Below are positions 38,662 to 47,822 of a stretch of 64,000 bases of DNA, piece after piece (within the stretch, counting starts at the first letter, position 1; each line of letters begins with the position of its first letter). The DNA comes from Bradyrhizobium sp. Y36. Its GTDB lineage: Bacteria; Pseudomonadota; Alphaproteobacteria; Rhizobiales; Xanthobacteraceae. Under the pieces are notes generated by a model, which did not search any database, was not told the DNA's origin, and saw only the letters and a program-made list of their open reading frames with translations. A program made the position numbers and the translations under genes. The stretch spans positions 150,429-214,428 of the forward strand of contig NZ_NWTI01000011.1 in the NCBI RefSeq assembly GCF_002531575.1, written 5' to 3'.

Positions 38662-39665
38662 GCCACCTCCGCGACTTCTTCTGCGCGCCAGCAGGCGGCG
38701 AGATGGCCGCCTCCCCAATCCGCCAGCGGCGGATATTCGGCCTCGCAACGCTTGATGGCGAGCTTGCAGCGCGGCGCGAAGGCGCAACCCCTGGGCAGCC
38801 GCACCAGCGACGGCACCGTGCCGGGTATTTCGTTCAGCCGCGCCGGCGCGGCGACGCCGGGGACGGGGACCGCGGGGATCGAGGCCATCAGCCCGCGCGT
38901 ATAGGGGTGCTTGGGCGCCGCGAACAGCGCTTCGACGCTGGCCTCCTCGACCTTCCGTCCCGCATACATCACGATCACGCGCTGCGCGGTCTGGGCGACA
39001 ACGCCGAGATCATGGGTGATCAGCACGAGCCCGGTGCCGAGCTCCTTCTGGAGATCGAGGATCAGCGCCAGGATCTGCGCCTGGATGGTGACGTCGAGCG
39101 CGGTGGTCGGCTCATCCGCGATCAACAGCGCCGGCCGGCAGGCCAGCGCCATCGCGATCATCGCGCGCTGGCGCATGCCGCCGGAGAGCTGATGCGGATA
39201 TTCGCGCGCCCGCCGCGCCGGCTCGGGGATGCGCACCAGCCGCAGCATCTCGACGGCGACATCGCCGGCTTCCTTGCTCGACAGCTTCCGGTGCAGCCGC
39301 ACGGCCTCGACGATCTGGTCGCCGATCCGCATCACGGGGTTGAGCGAGGTCATCGGCTCCTGGAAGATCATGGAGATGCGGTTGCCCCTGACCGCGCGCA
39401 TCTCCGCTTCATCCAGCGTCAGCAGGTCGGTGCCTTCGAGCGAGACGGAGCCGCCGACGATGCGACCGGGCGGATCGGGCACCAGCCGCATCAGCGACAG
39501 CGCCGTGACGCTCTTGCCGCAGCCGGATTCGCCGACGATCGCCAGCGTCTCGCCACGCTTCACGGTGAAGGAGACGTCGTCGACGGCCTTGAACAGCCCT
39601 GAGTTGGTGAAGAACACCGTCTGCAGGTTCTTCACATCGAGCACGAGGTCGGATTTGTCAGCCAT
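38658..39665 (-). CDS. Peptide-type ABC transporter ATP-binding protein, DppD/OppD type
   Basis: A 335-residue ATPase forming a heterodimer with the DppF-type subunit. It has Walker A GESGCGKSV, Q-loop FQEPMTSLNPVM, signature LSGGMRQRAMIAMAL, Walker B LLIADEPTTALDVT and the C-terminal GCAFAPRCKLAIKRC cluster. Start ATG 39665 shares one base with the stop of the upstream permease, implying coupled translation. Confidence 0.92.
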
Positions 39666-40558
39666 CAGCCGCGCTGCCTCGGATCGAGAATGTCACGCAG
39701 GGCGTCGCCGAACAGATTGGCGCCGAACACGGCGAGGCTGATCGCGATGCCCGGGAAGATCACGAGCCAGGGCGCGGTGCGGACATATTCGGCGGCGGAC
39801 TCCGAGAGCATGCGGCCCCACGACGGATAGGGCTCGGGAATGCCGAGGCCAAGGAAGGAGAGTGAGGCTTCGGTCAGGATGGTGGAGCCGAGCTGGGCGG
39901 TCGCGAGCACGATCAGCGGTGCCAGCGTGTTCGGCAGCACATGGCGAAGCGCGATGCGGACCTCGCTCATGCCGATCGACTTGGCGGCTTCGATGAAGGG
40001 AAGCTCGCGCAGCGCCAGCGTGTTGGCGCGAATGACGCGCGCGACCGTCGGGATCAGCGGAATGGCAATCGCGATGATCACGTTCGGCAGTGACGGGCCG
40101 AGCGCCGCCGTCATCACCAGCGCCAGCACCAGCAGCGGCAGCGCCTGGAGGACGTCGGAGACGCGCTGGAACACGAGATCGACCCAGCCGGCGAGATAGC
40201 CTGACGTGAGCCCGACGATGATGCCGATCGTGCCGCCGAGCGCGGTCGAGCCGATCCCGACCGCGAGCGAGATCCGCGCGCCGTGGATGATGCGGCTGAA
40301 AACGTCGCGGCCGAACGAGTCTGTCCCCATCCAGTGGGCCCAGCTCGGGCGAGCGAGTGCTCGCGCCGAATCGATCGTCAAGGGATCATAGCGCGCGATG
40401 AAATCGGCGAAGATGGCCGTAAACACGAACACGGTCATGATGACGAGGCCAGCGGCGCCCAGCACATGCCGCTGCGCCAGGAACAGCACGCGCCTCCAGC
40501 CGCCGGTGGCATGCGAGCCCGCCCGCCTCAGTTCGAGATCGTAGTCGATCGCAGCCAA
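39665..40558 (-). CDS. Peptide-type ABC transporter permease, DppC type
   Basis: A 297-residue inner-membrane permease with about six membrane segments. It contains HWMGTDSFGRDVFSRIIHGARISLAVG, the DppC/OppC signature, and the EAA loop SIGMSEVRIALRHVLPN. The C-terminal RDILDPRQRG is also family-typical. It forms the channel with the DppB-type subunit 9 bp upstream. Confidence 0.92.
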   Translation of the reverse strand: MAAIDYDLELRRAGSHATGGWRRVLFLAQRHVLGAAGLVIMTVFVFTAIFADFIARYDPLTIDSARALARPSWAHWMGTDSFGRDVFSRIIHGARISLAVGIGSTALGGTIGIIVGLTSGYLAGWVDLVFQRVSDVLQALPLLVLALVMTAALGPSLPNVIIAIAIPLIPTVARVIRANTLALRELPFIEAAKSIGMSEVRIALRHVLPNTLAPLIVLATAQLGSTILTEASLSFLGLGIPEPYPSWGRMLSESAAEYVRTAPWLVIFPGIAISLAVFGANLFGDALRDILDPRQRG

Positions 40559-40567
40559 GCTGATCTC

Positions 40568-41515
40568 CTAGTCGGTATACCGGATGCGCGGGTCGAACAC
40601 GGCGTAGAGCATATCGACGATGAAATTCGCGCTCACCACCACGACCGCAATCAGCATCACGAGGTTCTGCACGATGGGATAGTCGCGCCAGCGGATCGCC
40701 TCGACCAGGAAGCGGGCGACGCCGGGGATGTTGAACACGGTCTCGGTGACGATCAGGCCACCGATCAGGAAGGCGGCCTCGATGCCGATCACGGTGATGA
40801 CGGGCAGGATCGCGTTCTTCAGCGCGTGCTGGTAGTTCACGGACGTCTCGGACGCGCCCTTGGCGCGCGCGGTGCGGATGTAATCCTGCCGCAGCACTTC
40901 CAGCATCGAGGATCGGGTGATGCGCATGGTCAGCGCCGCGCTGCGGAAGCCGACGGCGGCGGCCGGTACGGCGTAGGTTGCGAACGCCTCCAGCCAGGTC
41001 TGCGGATTCGGGTTGAAGATCGGCATCTGGCCGAACATCGCCACGGAGGCGGTGAGGATGAGCAGGCCGAGCCAGAACGAGGGCAGCGACAGGCCGCTGA
41101 GGCTGACGACGCGCAAGGCGTAGTCGAGCCTGGTGCCTTGCTTCACCGCGCTGATGACGCCCAGGGGAATGCCGATCGAGGCCGAGAACAACAATGCGAG
41201 GCCTGCGAGCCGCGCCGTGATCGGAATCCGCGGCAATATCTCCTGCAGCGCCGGCTTCTCGGAGACGTAGGAGTAGCCGAAGTCGCCGCGCAGAAAGCCG
41301 CTGATCCAGTGCCAATATTGCACGATCAGCGGCTGGTCGATGCCGAGCTCCTTCTCCAGATTTGCCTTGTCGGCGGGATCGACATAGCCGGCGGCGGCGA
41401 ACAGGATGTCGACGATGTTGCCGGGCACGATGCGCAGCAGGACGAAGATGACGACCGAGATCCCGAACAGGGTCACGAGCATCAGGAACAGGCGTCGCAC
41501 CAGATAGGCAAGCAT
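40568..41515 (-). CDS. Peptide-type ABC transporter permease, DppB type
   Basis: A 315-residue inner-membrane permease with an N-terminal membrane anchor (LVRRLFLMLVTLFGISVVIFVLLRIVPG). The EAA loop is AKGASETSVNYQHALKNAILP and the ending VDMLYAVFDPRIRY is standard for DppB/GsiC proteins. It lies 40 bp after the binding protein gene and before dppC-like. Confidence 0.92.
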   Translation of the reverse strand: MLAYLVRRLFLMLVTLFGISVVIFVLLRIVPGNIVDILFAAAGYVDPADKANLEKELGIDQPLIVQYWHWISGFLRGDFGYSYVSEKPALQEILPRIPITARLAGLALLFSASIGIPLGVISAVKQGTRLDYALRVVSLSGLSLPSFWLGLLILTASVAMFGQMPIFNPNPQTWLEAFATYAVPAAAVGFRSAALTMRITRSSMLEVLRQDYIRTARAKGASETSVNYQHALKNAILPVITVIGIEAAFLIGGLIVTETVFNIPGVARFLVEAIRWRDYPIVQNLVMLIAVVVVSANFIVDMLYAVFDPRIRYTD

Positions 41516-41555
41516 CCTTCGCCCTCCGCGAGCCGCTAGTCTTCAGCCTGACGTG

Positions 41556-43154
41556 CTACTTGTCGAGCCACAGATCCTCGTAGCGGAAGCCGTTATAGGA
41601 GCTGTTCGACATGATCGTGACGCCTTTGACATAGGGTTGCCAGCACGTGCCGGCCCGCGCGTGGAAGATGATGGGACGGGCGACATCCTCCTGCAGCTTC
41701 TTGTCGATCTCCCACACCAGCGGCTTGCGCTTGGCAAGGTCGATCTCCTGCGACTGCACGTCGAACAGCTTCTCGATCTCCCTGTTGCAGTAATTGGTGT
41801 AGTTCCGCTCCGAGCCGCAGGAATAGTTCTCGTAGAACGACTGGTCGGGATCGTCGACGGAATTGCCGGTCAGGTTGAGGCCGAGCATGTAGTCCTTGCG
41901 CGCCACTTTCGGGAACCAGTTCGCGGTCTCCACGACGTCGAGCTCGCCGTCGATATAGATGCTCTTGAGCTGGTCGATCAGGATCACGGCGGGGTCGCGA
42001 TATTCCGCGAGGTTGCGCGTCGAGACCTTCACGGCAAGATGCTTGTCGGGGCCGTAACCGGCCTTCTGCATCAGCTTCTTCGCCTCCTCGCGGTTCGCTT
42101 TCACGTCCGGGCCATAGCCGGGAATGGTCGCCAGCTTGTCCTTGGGCATGCCCCAGATGCCCTGAGGTGGCGGCAGCATGGTGCCGCCGATATCGGCCTG
42201 GCCTTCGAACAGGATGTCGATGAAGGCCTTGCGGTCGAGTGCAAGTGCCACCGCCCGGCGGATATCGATGTTGTCGAACGGCGCCGAAGTCGAATTGACG
42301 ATGATGTTGGTCGACACGTTGGTCGGCTCGACGACGCAGGTCGCGTTCGGCGCCTGCGACTTGATGTCCTTCAGGAGCGGGATCGTGATGTGCGTCGGGA
42401 AGGTCATGTCGAACTTGCCGGCGACGAAAGCGAGAATCGCGGTCGAGCGGTTCGGAATGATCGTGTACTCGATGCCGTCGAGATGGGGCAGGCCCTTCTT
42501 CCAATAGTCCGGATTCCGCGTCAGCTTGATCGATTCATTGGCCTTGAACTCGACGAACTTGAAGGGGCCGGTCCCGATCGGATGGGTGCGCATGTCCGCC
42601 GGCGAGACATGACAGGGATAGACCGGCGTATAGCCGGACGCGAGCATCGCCAGCAGCGAAGGCTGCGGCCGCTTCAGGTTGAAGGACACCTCGAGATCGC
42701 CGCTCGTTGTGATCTCGTCGACTTCGCTGTACCAGGCCTTGCGCGGATTCTGCCGCAGCTTCTGCTGCGACTTGCCCATCAGGAGGTCGAAGGAGCATTT
42801 GACGTCGGCCGACGTGAACGGCTTTCCGTCGTGCCATTTGACACCCTGGCGCAGCTTGAACGTCAGCTTCTTGTTGTCGCTGCTCCAGGACCAGCTTTCG
42901 GCGAGCTCGGGCCGGAGCGTATCGGGGCTGTTCTGCGCGATGTGCTGGTCATAGATGACGAGATTGTTGAAGACCCCCATGAACGGCACGTTGACCGAAT
43001 AGGTGGCGCCTTCGAGGATGGACGCGTTGGCCGGACTGTCGCGGTGATACATTCGCAGGACGCCGCCCTGCTTGGGCTCGCCGGCGAGCGTGGCGGTTGA
43101 GGCCGTCAGCACAGATAGCGCCGCCATTGCGGCGAGCGCCCACACGCTCCGCAT
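41556..43154 (-). CDS. Peptide-type ABC transporter periplasmic substrate-binding protein
   Basis: A 532-residue SBP_bac_5 protein that delivers ligand to the DppBCDF-like complex. Two nearby ATGs exist; 43154 is preferred because AGGGAGG then lies 6 bp upstream, whereas it abuts the first ATG. Sec signal about 1-24 (RSVWALAAMAALSVLTAS), then EPKQGGVLRMYHRDSPANAS and the family block GVKWHDGKPFTSADVKCSF. SBP_bac_5 proteins bind peptides, glutathione, nickel or sugars; the gene context (ligase, dehydrogenase upstream) does not point to one. A 381-bp spacer with a long palindrome separates it from the ligase gene. Confidence 0.9.
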   Translation of the reverse strand: MRSVWALAAMAALSVLTASTATLAGEPKQGGVLRMYHRDSPANASILEGATYSVNVPFMGVFNNLVIYDQHIAQNSPDTLRPELAESWSWSSDNKKLTFKLRQGVKWHDGKPFTSADVKCSFDLLMGKSQQKLRQNPRKAWYSEVDEITTSGDLEVSFNLKRPQPSLLAMLASGYTPVYPCHVSPADMRTHPIGTGPFKFVEFKANESIKLTRNPDYWKKGLPHLDGIEYTIIPNRSTAILAFVAGKFDMTFPTHITIPLLKDIKSQAPNATCVVEPTNVSTNIIVNSTSAPFDNIDIRRAVALALDRKAFIDILFEGQADIGGTMLPPPQGIWGMPKDKLATIPGYGPDVKANREEAKKLMQKAGYGPDKHLAVKVSTRNLAEYRDPAVILIDQLKSIYIDGELDVVETANWFPKVARKDYMLGLNLTGNSVDDPDQSFYENYSCGSERNYTNYCNREIEKLFDVQSQEIDLAKRKPLVWEIDKKLQEDVARPIIFHARAGTCWQPYVKGVTIMSNSSYNGFRYEDLWLDK

Positions 43155-43362
43155 GCTCATCCTCCCTGGACATCGGCCTTTGCGGCCTGTTTGAGCTGAC
43201 GATAGCACGCAAGTCGAGCGAGGCAACCGCTAAGGCCACATGCCGCCTCGACAATTCGGATGACGGAAGGCCGCAGGGTTTGATCATCCCACAATGTGAG
43301 AGTGCAGTGCGAAGAGATGGTCCCTGCGCTGACGTTGCGCGCGGTCGCATCAACAAATTCCG

Positions 43363-43516
43363 CTGTCGTCCCGGACAAGCGCGCCTCAAGCGCGCGCCGA
43401 TCCGGGATCCATAGCGACAGGGAGGAGTTTTGCGAAGACCCGGAGTTGTCGGCGCGCGCGCCAACTACTTCCTGTGGCTAAGGGTCCCGGGTTCGCTTCG
43501 CGCCCCGGGACGACAG
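43363..43516. repeat. Long dispersed palindrome, family A copy 1
   Basis: Outer arms CTGTCGTCCCGG and CCGGGACGACAG, with an inner pair GATCCGGGATCCATAGCGAC / GTGGCTAAGGGTCCCGGG and a conserved AGGGAGGAGTTTTGCGAAGAC block. The remainder of this 381-bp spacer shows only an AT-poor region upstream of the binding-protein gene. Confidence 0.85.
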
Positions 43517-43535
43517 CGAGCTTGCAGCCGCGCCC

Positions 43536-45086
43536 TCACACGATCCGCGACGCCTTGTTCCCCCAGTAGCGATCGCGCAGCAGGCGCTTGTACAGCTTCC
43601 CGGTCGGCAGCCGCGGCAATTCCTTCTCGAAATCGACCGAGCGCGGCACCTTCTGCCGCGACAGCGACGTCGCGCAGAACGCGATCAACTCTTCGGCGAG
43701 CGCCTCGTCCGGCATGATGCCCGGCATCGGCTGCACCACCGCCTTCACCTCTTCGCCGAGATCGGCATTGGGCACGCCAAACACGGCGGCGTCGGCGACC
43801 TTCGGGTGGGTGATCAGGAGGTTCTCGCATTCCTGCGGATAGATGTTCACCCCGCCGGAGATGATCATGAAGGTGGCGCGATCGGTCAGGTAGAGGAAAC
43901 GATCGGCATCGACATAGCCGACATCGCCGACCGTGCTCATGCTGCCGTCGGCCGAGCGCGCTTCCTTAGTCTTCTCCGGATCGTTGAAATATTCGAAGGG
44001 CGAGGCGGTCTTGAACCAGACCTGGCCCGGCGTGCCGATCGGGCACTCCCGCATGTTCTCGTCGAGAATATGGAGGTCGCCGAGCAGCACCTTGCCGACG
44101 GTGCCGCGATGGCTCAGCCATTCCTCGCTGTTGCAGGCGGTGAAGCCGAGGCCTTCGGTGGCGCCGTAATATTCGTGGATGATAGGGCCCCACCATTTGA
44201 TCATGTCGTCCTTGACCAGCGCCGGGCAGGGGGCGGCGGCATGGATCGCGATCTCCAGCGACGACAGGTCGTAGCGCCTGCGCACCTCCTCCGGCAGCTT
44301 CAGCATGCGCGAGAACATCGTCGGCACGAGCTGGGTATGCGTGATGCCCCAGCGCTGGACCAGCTCGAGGTAACGCTCGGGATCGAAACTCTCCATGATG
44401 ATCACGGTGCCGCCCATGCGGATCGTGAGGTTCACGGCGGCTTGCGGCGCGGAATGATAGAGCGGAGCCGGCGAGAGGTAGACCATGCCTTCGCGGTAGT
44501 GCCAGAGCTTGGTCAGGAAATCGAACAGGGGCAGATTGTGCTTCGGCGGCTCCTCCGGCAGCGGACGCAGGATGCCTTTCGGCCGTCCCGTCGTGCCCGA
44601 CGAATAGAGCATGGCGGTGCCGAGCCATTCGTCGGAGATCGGTGTCGCCGGCAGACCAGCGGTCACGTCCGCAAGCCCGACGATGCGCTCGCTCTCGCCG
44701 GGGCCGTCGGCGACGATGCAGAGCTTGATGTCCGGGCAGGCCTGGATCGCCTCGCGCGCGATGCCGAGCTTGGCCATGGACGTGATCAGGATCTTCGACT
44801 GGCTGTTGACGAGGAGATAGGCAAGCTCGCCCGGCGTCAGGAAGGAGTTGATGCAGGTGTAGTACAGCCCGGACCGCTCGCCGGCGCCGCAGGCCTCCAG
44901 ATAGCGCGAATTGTTCTCCATGAAGATCGAATAGTGGTCGAGCCGCTTCAAGCCGTGCTTGCGGAACAGGTGCGCCAGGCGATTGCTGCGCGCATCGAGC
45001 TCGCGATAGGTGACGGCCTCGCCGGTCGAGGCCATGATGAAGGCGGGCTGCAGCGGGCGCAGGCGGGCGTGGTGACCTGTGTACAT
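43536..45086 (-). CDS. AMP-forming acyl-CoA synthetase
   Basis: A 516-residue ANL-superfamily ligase, distinct from the one at 25528. Motifs: YSSGTTGRPKGI, the EYYGATEGLGFT adenine-binding block, VGDVGYVDADRFLYLTDR and the catalytic lysine in LPRLPTGKLYKRLLRD. ATG 45086 has GGAGGATAG directly upstream. It lies 17 bp after the alcohol dehydrogenase gene, so the two are co-transcribed; an acid formed from an alcohol or aldehyde may be activated here. Confidence 0.88.
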   Translation of the reverse strand: MYTGHHARLRPLQPAFIMASTGEAVTYRELDARSNRLAHLFRKHGLKRLDHYSIFMENNSRYLEACGAGERSGLYYTCINSFLTPGELAYLLVNSQSKILITSMAKLGIAREAIQACPDIKLCIVADGPGESERIVGLADVTAGLPATPISDEWLGTAMLYSSGTTGRPKGILRPLPEEPPKHNLPLFDFLTKLWHYREGMVYLSPAPLYHSAPQAAVNLTIRMGGTVIIMESFDPERYLELVQRWGITHTQLVPTMFSRMLKLPEEVRRRYDLSSLEIAIHAAAPCPALVKDDMIKWWGPIIHEYYGATEGLGFTACNSEEWLSHRGTVGKVLLGDLHILDENMRECPIGTPGQVWFKTASPFEYFNDPEKTKEARSADGSMSTVGDVGYVDADRFLYLTDRATFMIISGGVNIYPQECENLLITHPKVADAAVFGVPNADLGEEVKAVVQPMPGIMPDEALAEELIAFCATSLSRQKVPRSVDFEKELPRLPTGKLYKRLLRDRYWGNKASRIV

Positions 45087-45103
45087 CTATCCTCCGGCTT
45101 GGA

Positions 45104-46258
45104 TCACGCAGCGAGAAGCAGGATTTCGCGCACGTCCGCGGGACCCTCGATCTTGCGCGGGTTGCGCGGGATCCAGTTCGTGCGCATGGCCTGCTCGGCG
45201 ATGGCCTCGAAATGCTCGGGCGAGACGTGGACGTCGCGAAGGCTGCGCGGCATGCCGAGCGAGCGGATGAAGGCATCGAGCACGTCGGCGGCGGCGTGGC
45301 CGGGATAGCCCATGGCGGCGGCCACGATCATCTGCCGCTCGGCATTGTCGCGCGCGTTCCAGCGCATCACCGCCGGAAGCATGACGCAGGAGGTGTAGCC
45401 GTGCGGCACGTCGAAGCCTGCCCCCAGCACGTAGCCGATGCCGTGGCTCGCGCCCATCGGCACGCCGGCTGAAAGCGCACCCATCGACAGCCAGGTGCCG
45501 ATCTGCGCGTCCATGCGCGCGTCGAGATCGGACGGGTCCGCCTTCACCCGCGGTAGCGCGTCGGCGAGCATGGCGAGGCCCTTCACCGATTGCGCGTCGG
45601 CATAGGGATGCGTCTCACGCGAGCAGATCGCCTCGACGCAATGGTCGATGGCGCGGATGCCGGTCGACAGGAACAGCCATTCCGGCGTGTGCACGGTGAT
45701 GGCGGGGTCGAGAATGGTTGCGCGGGGGACGCTGAGTGAATGCCGCAGCATCTGCTTCACATGCGTGCTGCGGTCGGTGACGCCCGCGATCGCGCTGAAT
45801 TCGCCGCCGGCGATCGTGGTCGGCACGCTGATCTGCCGCACCGTCGGCGCAATCATCTCGGGCGCAACGCCCTTGTGCACGCGGATGCGGTCGATGCCGT
45901 CGATCGTGTCGATGCCGTTGGCGAGGCAAAGCTGCACCGCCTTGGCGCCATCGGTGATCGAGCCGCCCCCGACGGTGACGATCAAATCGGCCCCCGCTTC
46001 GCGCGCCGCATTCGTGGCCGCGATCACCGCCTCGCGCGGCGTATGCGCCGGCATGGCGTCGAACAGGCCGGCGCAGCGGGCGCCCAACGCTTGCTTGATC
46101 TTCTCGATTTCGTCGGTCTGCCGGTTGAGCGTGCCTGACACCATCAGGAACGCGCGGCGCGTTCCCAGCCGGTCCATCTGCGCGACGACGGCGCCGGCCG
46201 CAGGATGGCCGAACACGACCTCCTCGATCGCGCCGAAAACGACACGTCCTTGATGCAC
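45104..46258 (-). CDS. Iron-containing alcohol dehydrogenase (maleylacetate reductase-like)
   Basis: A 384-residue Fe-ADH family NAD(P)-dependent dehydrogenase. GTG 46258 follows GGGAGGACAGGC, a good ribosome binding site with 6-bp spacing, and is preferred to the TTG at 46276. Rossmann motif VTVGGGSITDGAKAVQ; metal ligands in RAIDHCVEA, and two histidines in GASHGIGYVLGAGFDVPHG. The gene leads an operon with the acyl-CoA ligase. The family also covers maleylacetate reductases, and the residues seen do not decide between these. Confidence 0.85.
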   Translation of the reverse strand: MHQGRVVFGAIEEVVFGHPAAGAVVAQMDRLGTRRAFLMVSGTLNRQTDEIEKIKQALGARCAGLFDAMPAHTPREAVIAATNAAREAGADLIVTVGGGSITDGAKAVQLCLANGIDTIDGIDRIRVHKGVAPEMIAPTVRQISVPTTIAGGEFSAIAGVTDRSTHVKQMLRHSLSVPRATILDPAITVHTPEWLFLSTGIRAIDHCVEAICSRETHPYADAQSVKGLAMLADALPRVKADPSDLDARMDAQIGTWLSMGALSAGVPMGASHGIGYVLGAGFDVPHGYTSCVMLPAVMRWNARDNAERQMIVAAAMGYPGHAAADVLDAFIRSLGMPRSLRDVHVSPEHFEAIAEQAMRTNWIPRNPRKIEGPADVREILLLAA

Positions 46259-46616
46259 GCCTGTCCTCCCGGACAATTGGTCTTGTTTTATGCGGGTAAT
46301 CTAGCCGAGCCCGGCGCGGCCGTCATGTGTGAAGGCGCTGATTCCAATTCTGACCCTCCCGGGGAGGGGCAGCTGAGCGCTCCCGTCGCGATCGCTCCAT
46401 TCATGAGCCCGGCGAATAACGCCATTCGCAATCCGCCTGCTAATCGCCTCGTGCGGAGCCGACTATCTGGCTGTCAACCCGCCATCCGGCCAGGGCGGTC
46501 TTCCGAGCCTTGCGCGCATCGCGGACTTGAAGAGTTCATCCAGGCCACCCATCTTGTGGCGCCCGCAGGTAGGGGCGTACCCTGCATTTTCTGCGGCTTT
46601 TGTGCGAGGACCTGGG
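46259..46616. other. Divergent intergenic region between alcohol dehydrogenase and RND adaptor genes
   Basis: 358 bp with no supported gene. It contains a GC-rich stretch CCCTCCCGGGGAGGGGC that can fold, and the upstream sequences of both genes. No further open frame has family-like codon patterns, and no repeat of families A-D is seen. Confidence 0.5.
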
Positions 46617-47822
46617 ATGAGCGGACCGGATGGAAGCGAGCGGCTTGTCAAAAAGCACGATTTCGTTGTGACCCGATTGAGTGCAATCGGCGCGCTTATC
46701 ACCGGGGCTTTTGTGCTCACCGGTTGCGGGGAGCCGGCCTCGCAAGCGGCTGCCCCGCCCCCGGCGCCGGTGACGGTCGCCCAGCCGGTCAAGCGGACCG
46801 TCACCGATTGGGATGAGTTCACCGGGCGCTTCGAGGCGGTGGAGGAGGTGCAGGTGCGCCCGCGCGTCGGCGGCTTCGTCAACTCGGTCGAATTCCAGGA
46901 CGGCGCCATCGTGCATCAGGGCGACCTGCTTTACGTGATCGACCCGCGCCCGTTCGAGGCGGTGGCGACGCAGGCGGAGGGCCAGCTGTCGGATGCGCGG
47001 GCCAAGGTGGAGCTTGCCAAGCGCGAGCTCGATCGCGGCCTCAGCCTGGTGCAGAGCAGCGCCGTCTCCGAGCAGGTGGTCGATCAGCGGCGTCAGGCCC
47101 TGCAGGCCGCGCACGCCGCCGAGATGCAGGCCGAAGGCGCGCTGAAGGTGGCTCGCCTCAACATCGAATTCACGCATGTGACGGCGCCGCTCACGGGCCG
47201 CGTCGGCCGCCATCTGGTCAGTCCCGGCAATCTCGTGCAGGGCAGCGATACCGGCACCTCGACGCTGCTGACCTCGATCGTCACGCTGGACCCGATCTAC
47301 GTCTATTTCGACATGGATGAAGCCACCTTCATCAAATACAGCAAGCTGTGGTTCGAAGGGCGGCGCCCGAGCTCGCGCGACACCGCGAACCCGGTACAGG
47401 TGACGCTCGCCGGTGAGACCAAGCCGTCGCATGAAGGCACCATCAACTTCCTCGACAACCGCCTCGACGTCTCGACCGGCACGCTGCGCAGCCGCGCGGT
47501 GATCAAGAACACCGATCTGTCGATCCTGCCCGGCCAGTTCGGCCGCGTCAGGCTGATCGGCAGCGCGCCCTATGAAGCGCTGCTGATTCCGGACGTCGCC
47601 GTCGCGACCGACCAGTCCCGCAAGATCGTGTTCGTGGTGAAACCCGACGACACCGTCGAGGCGCGTCCCGTGGTGCTCGGCCCCCTGGACGACGGCTTGC
47701 GCGTGATCCGCGACGGATTGAAGGCGGAGGACCGCGTCATCGTCAACGGCATCCAGCGTGCCCGTGTCGGCGCCAAGGTCGCGCCGAAGACCGCCCAAGC
47801 TCCAGCCGGTGGAAAGTCATGA
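46617..47822 (+). CDS. RND efflux periplasmic adaptor (membrane fusion protein), lipoprotein
   Basis: A 401-residue MFP of a tripartite efflux pump. ATG 46617 is chosen; the hydrophobic stretch SAIGALITGAFVLTGCG ends in a lipobox with the acylated cysteine. It contains VEEVQVRPRVGGFVNSVEFQDGAIVHQGDLLYVID (biotinyl-lipoyl half), a coiled-coil hairpin about 120-180 and the matching LNIEFTHVTAPLTGRVGRHLVSPGNLV half. Its end overlaps the pump gene by 4 bases. No outer-membrane TolC-like gene follows, so a shared channel must be used. Confidence 0.92.
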   Translation: MSGPDGSERLVKKHDFVVTRLSAIGALITGAFVLTGCGEPASQAAAPPPAPVTVAQPVKRTVTDWDEFTGRFEAVEEVQVRPRVGGFVNSVEFQDGAIVHQGDLLYVIDPRPFEAVATQAEGQLSDARAKVELAKRELDRGLSLVQSSAVSEQVVDQRRQALQAAHAAEMQAEGALKVARLNIEFTHVTAPLTGRVGRHLVSPGNLVQGSDTGTSTLLTSIVTLDPIYVYFDMDEATFIKYSKLWFEGRRPSSRDTANPVQVTLAGETKPSHEGTINFLDNRLDVSTGTLRSRAVIKNTDLSILPGQFGRVRLIGSAPYEALLIPDVAVATDQSRKIVFVVKPDDTVEARPVVLGPLDDGLRVIRDGLKAEDRVIVNGIQRARVGAKVAPKTAQAPAGGKS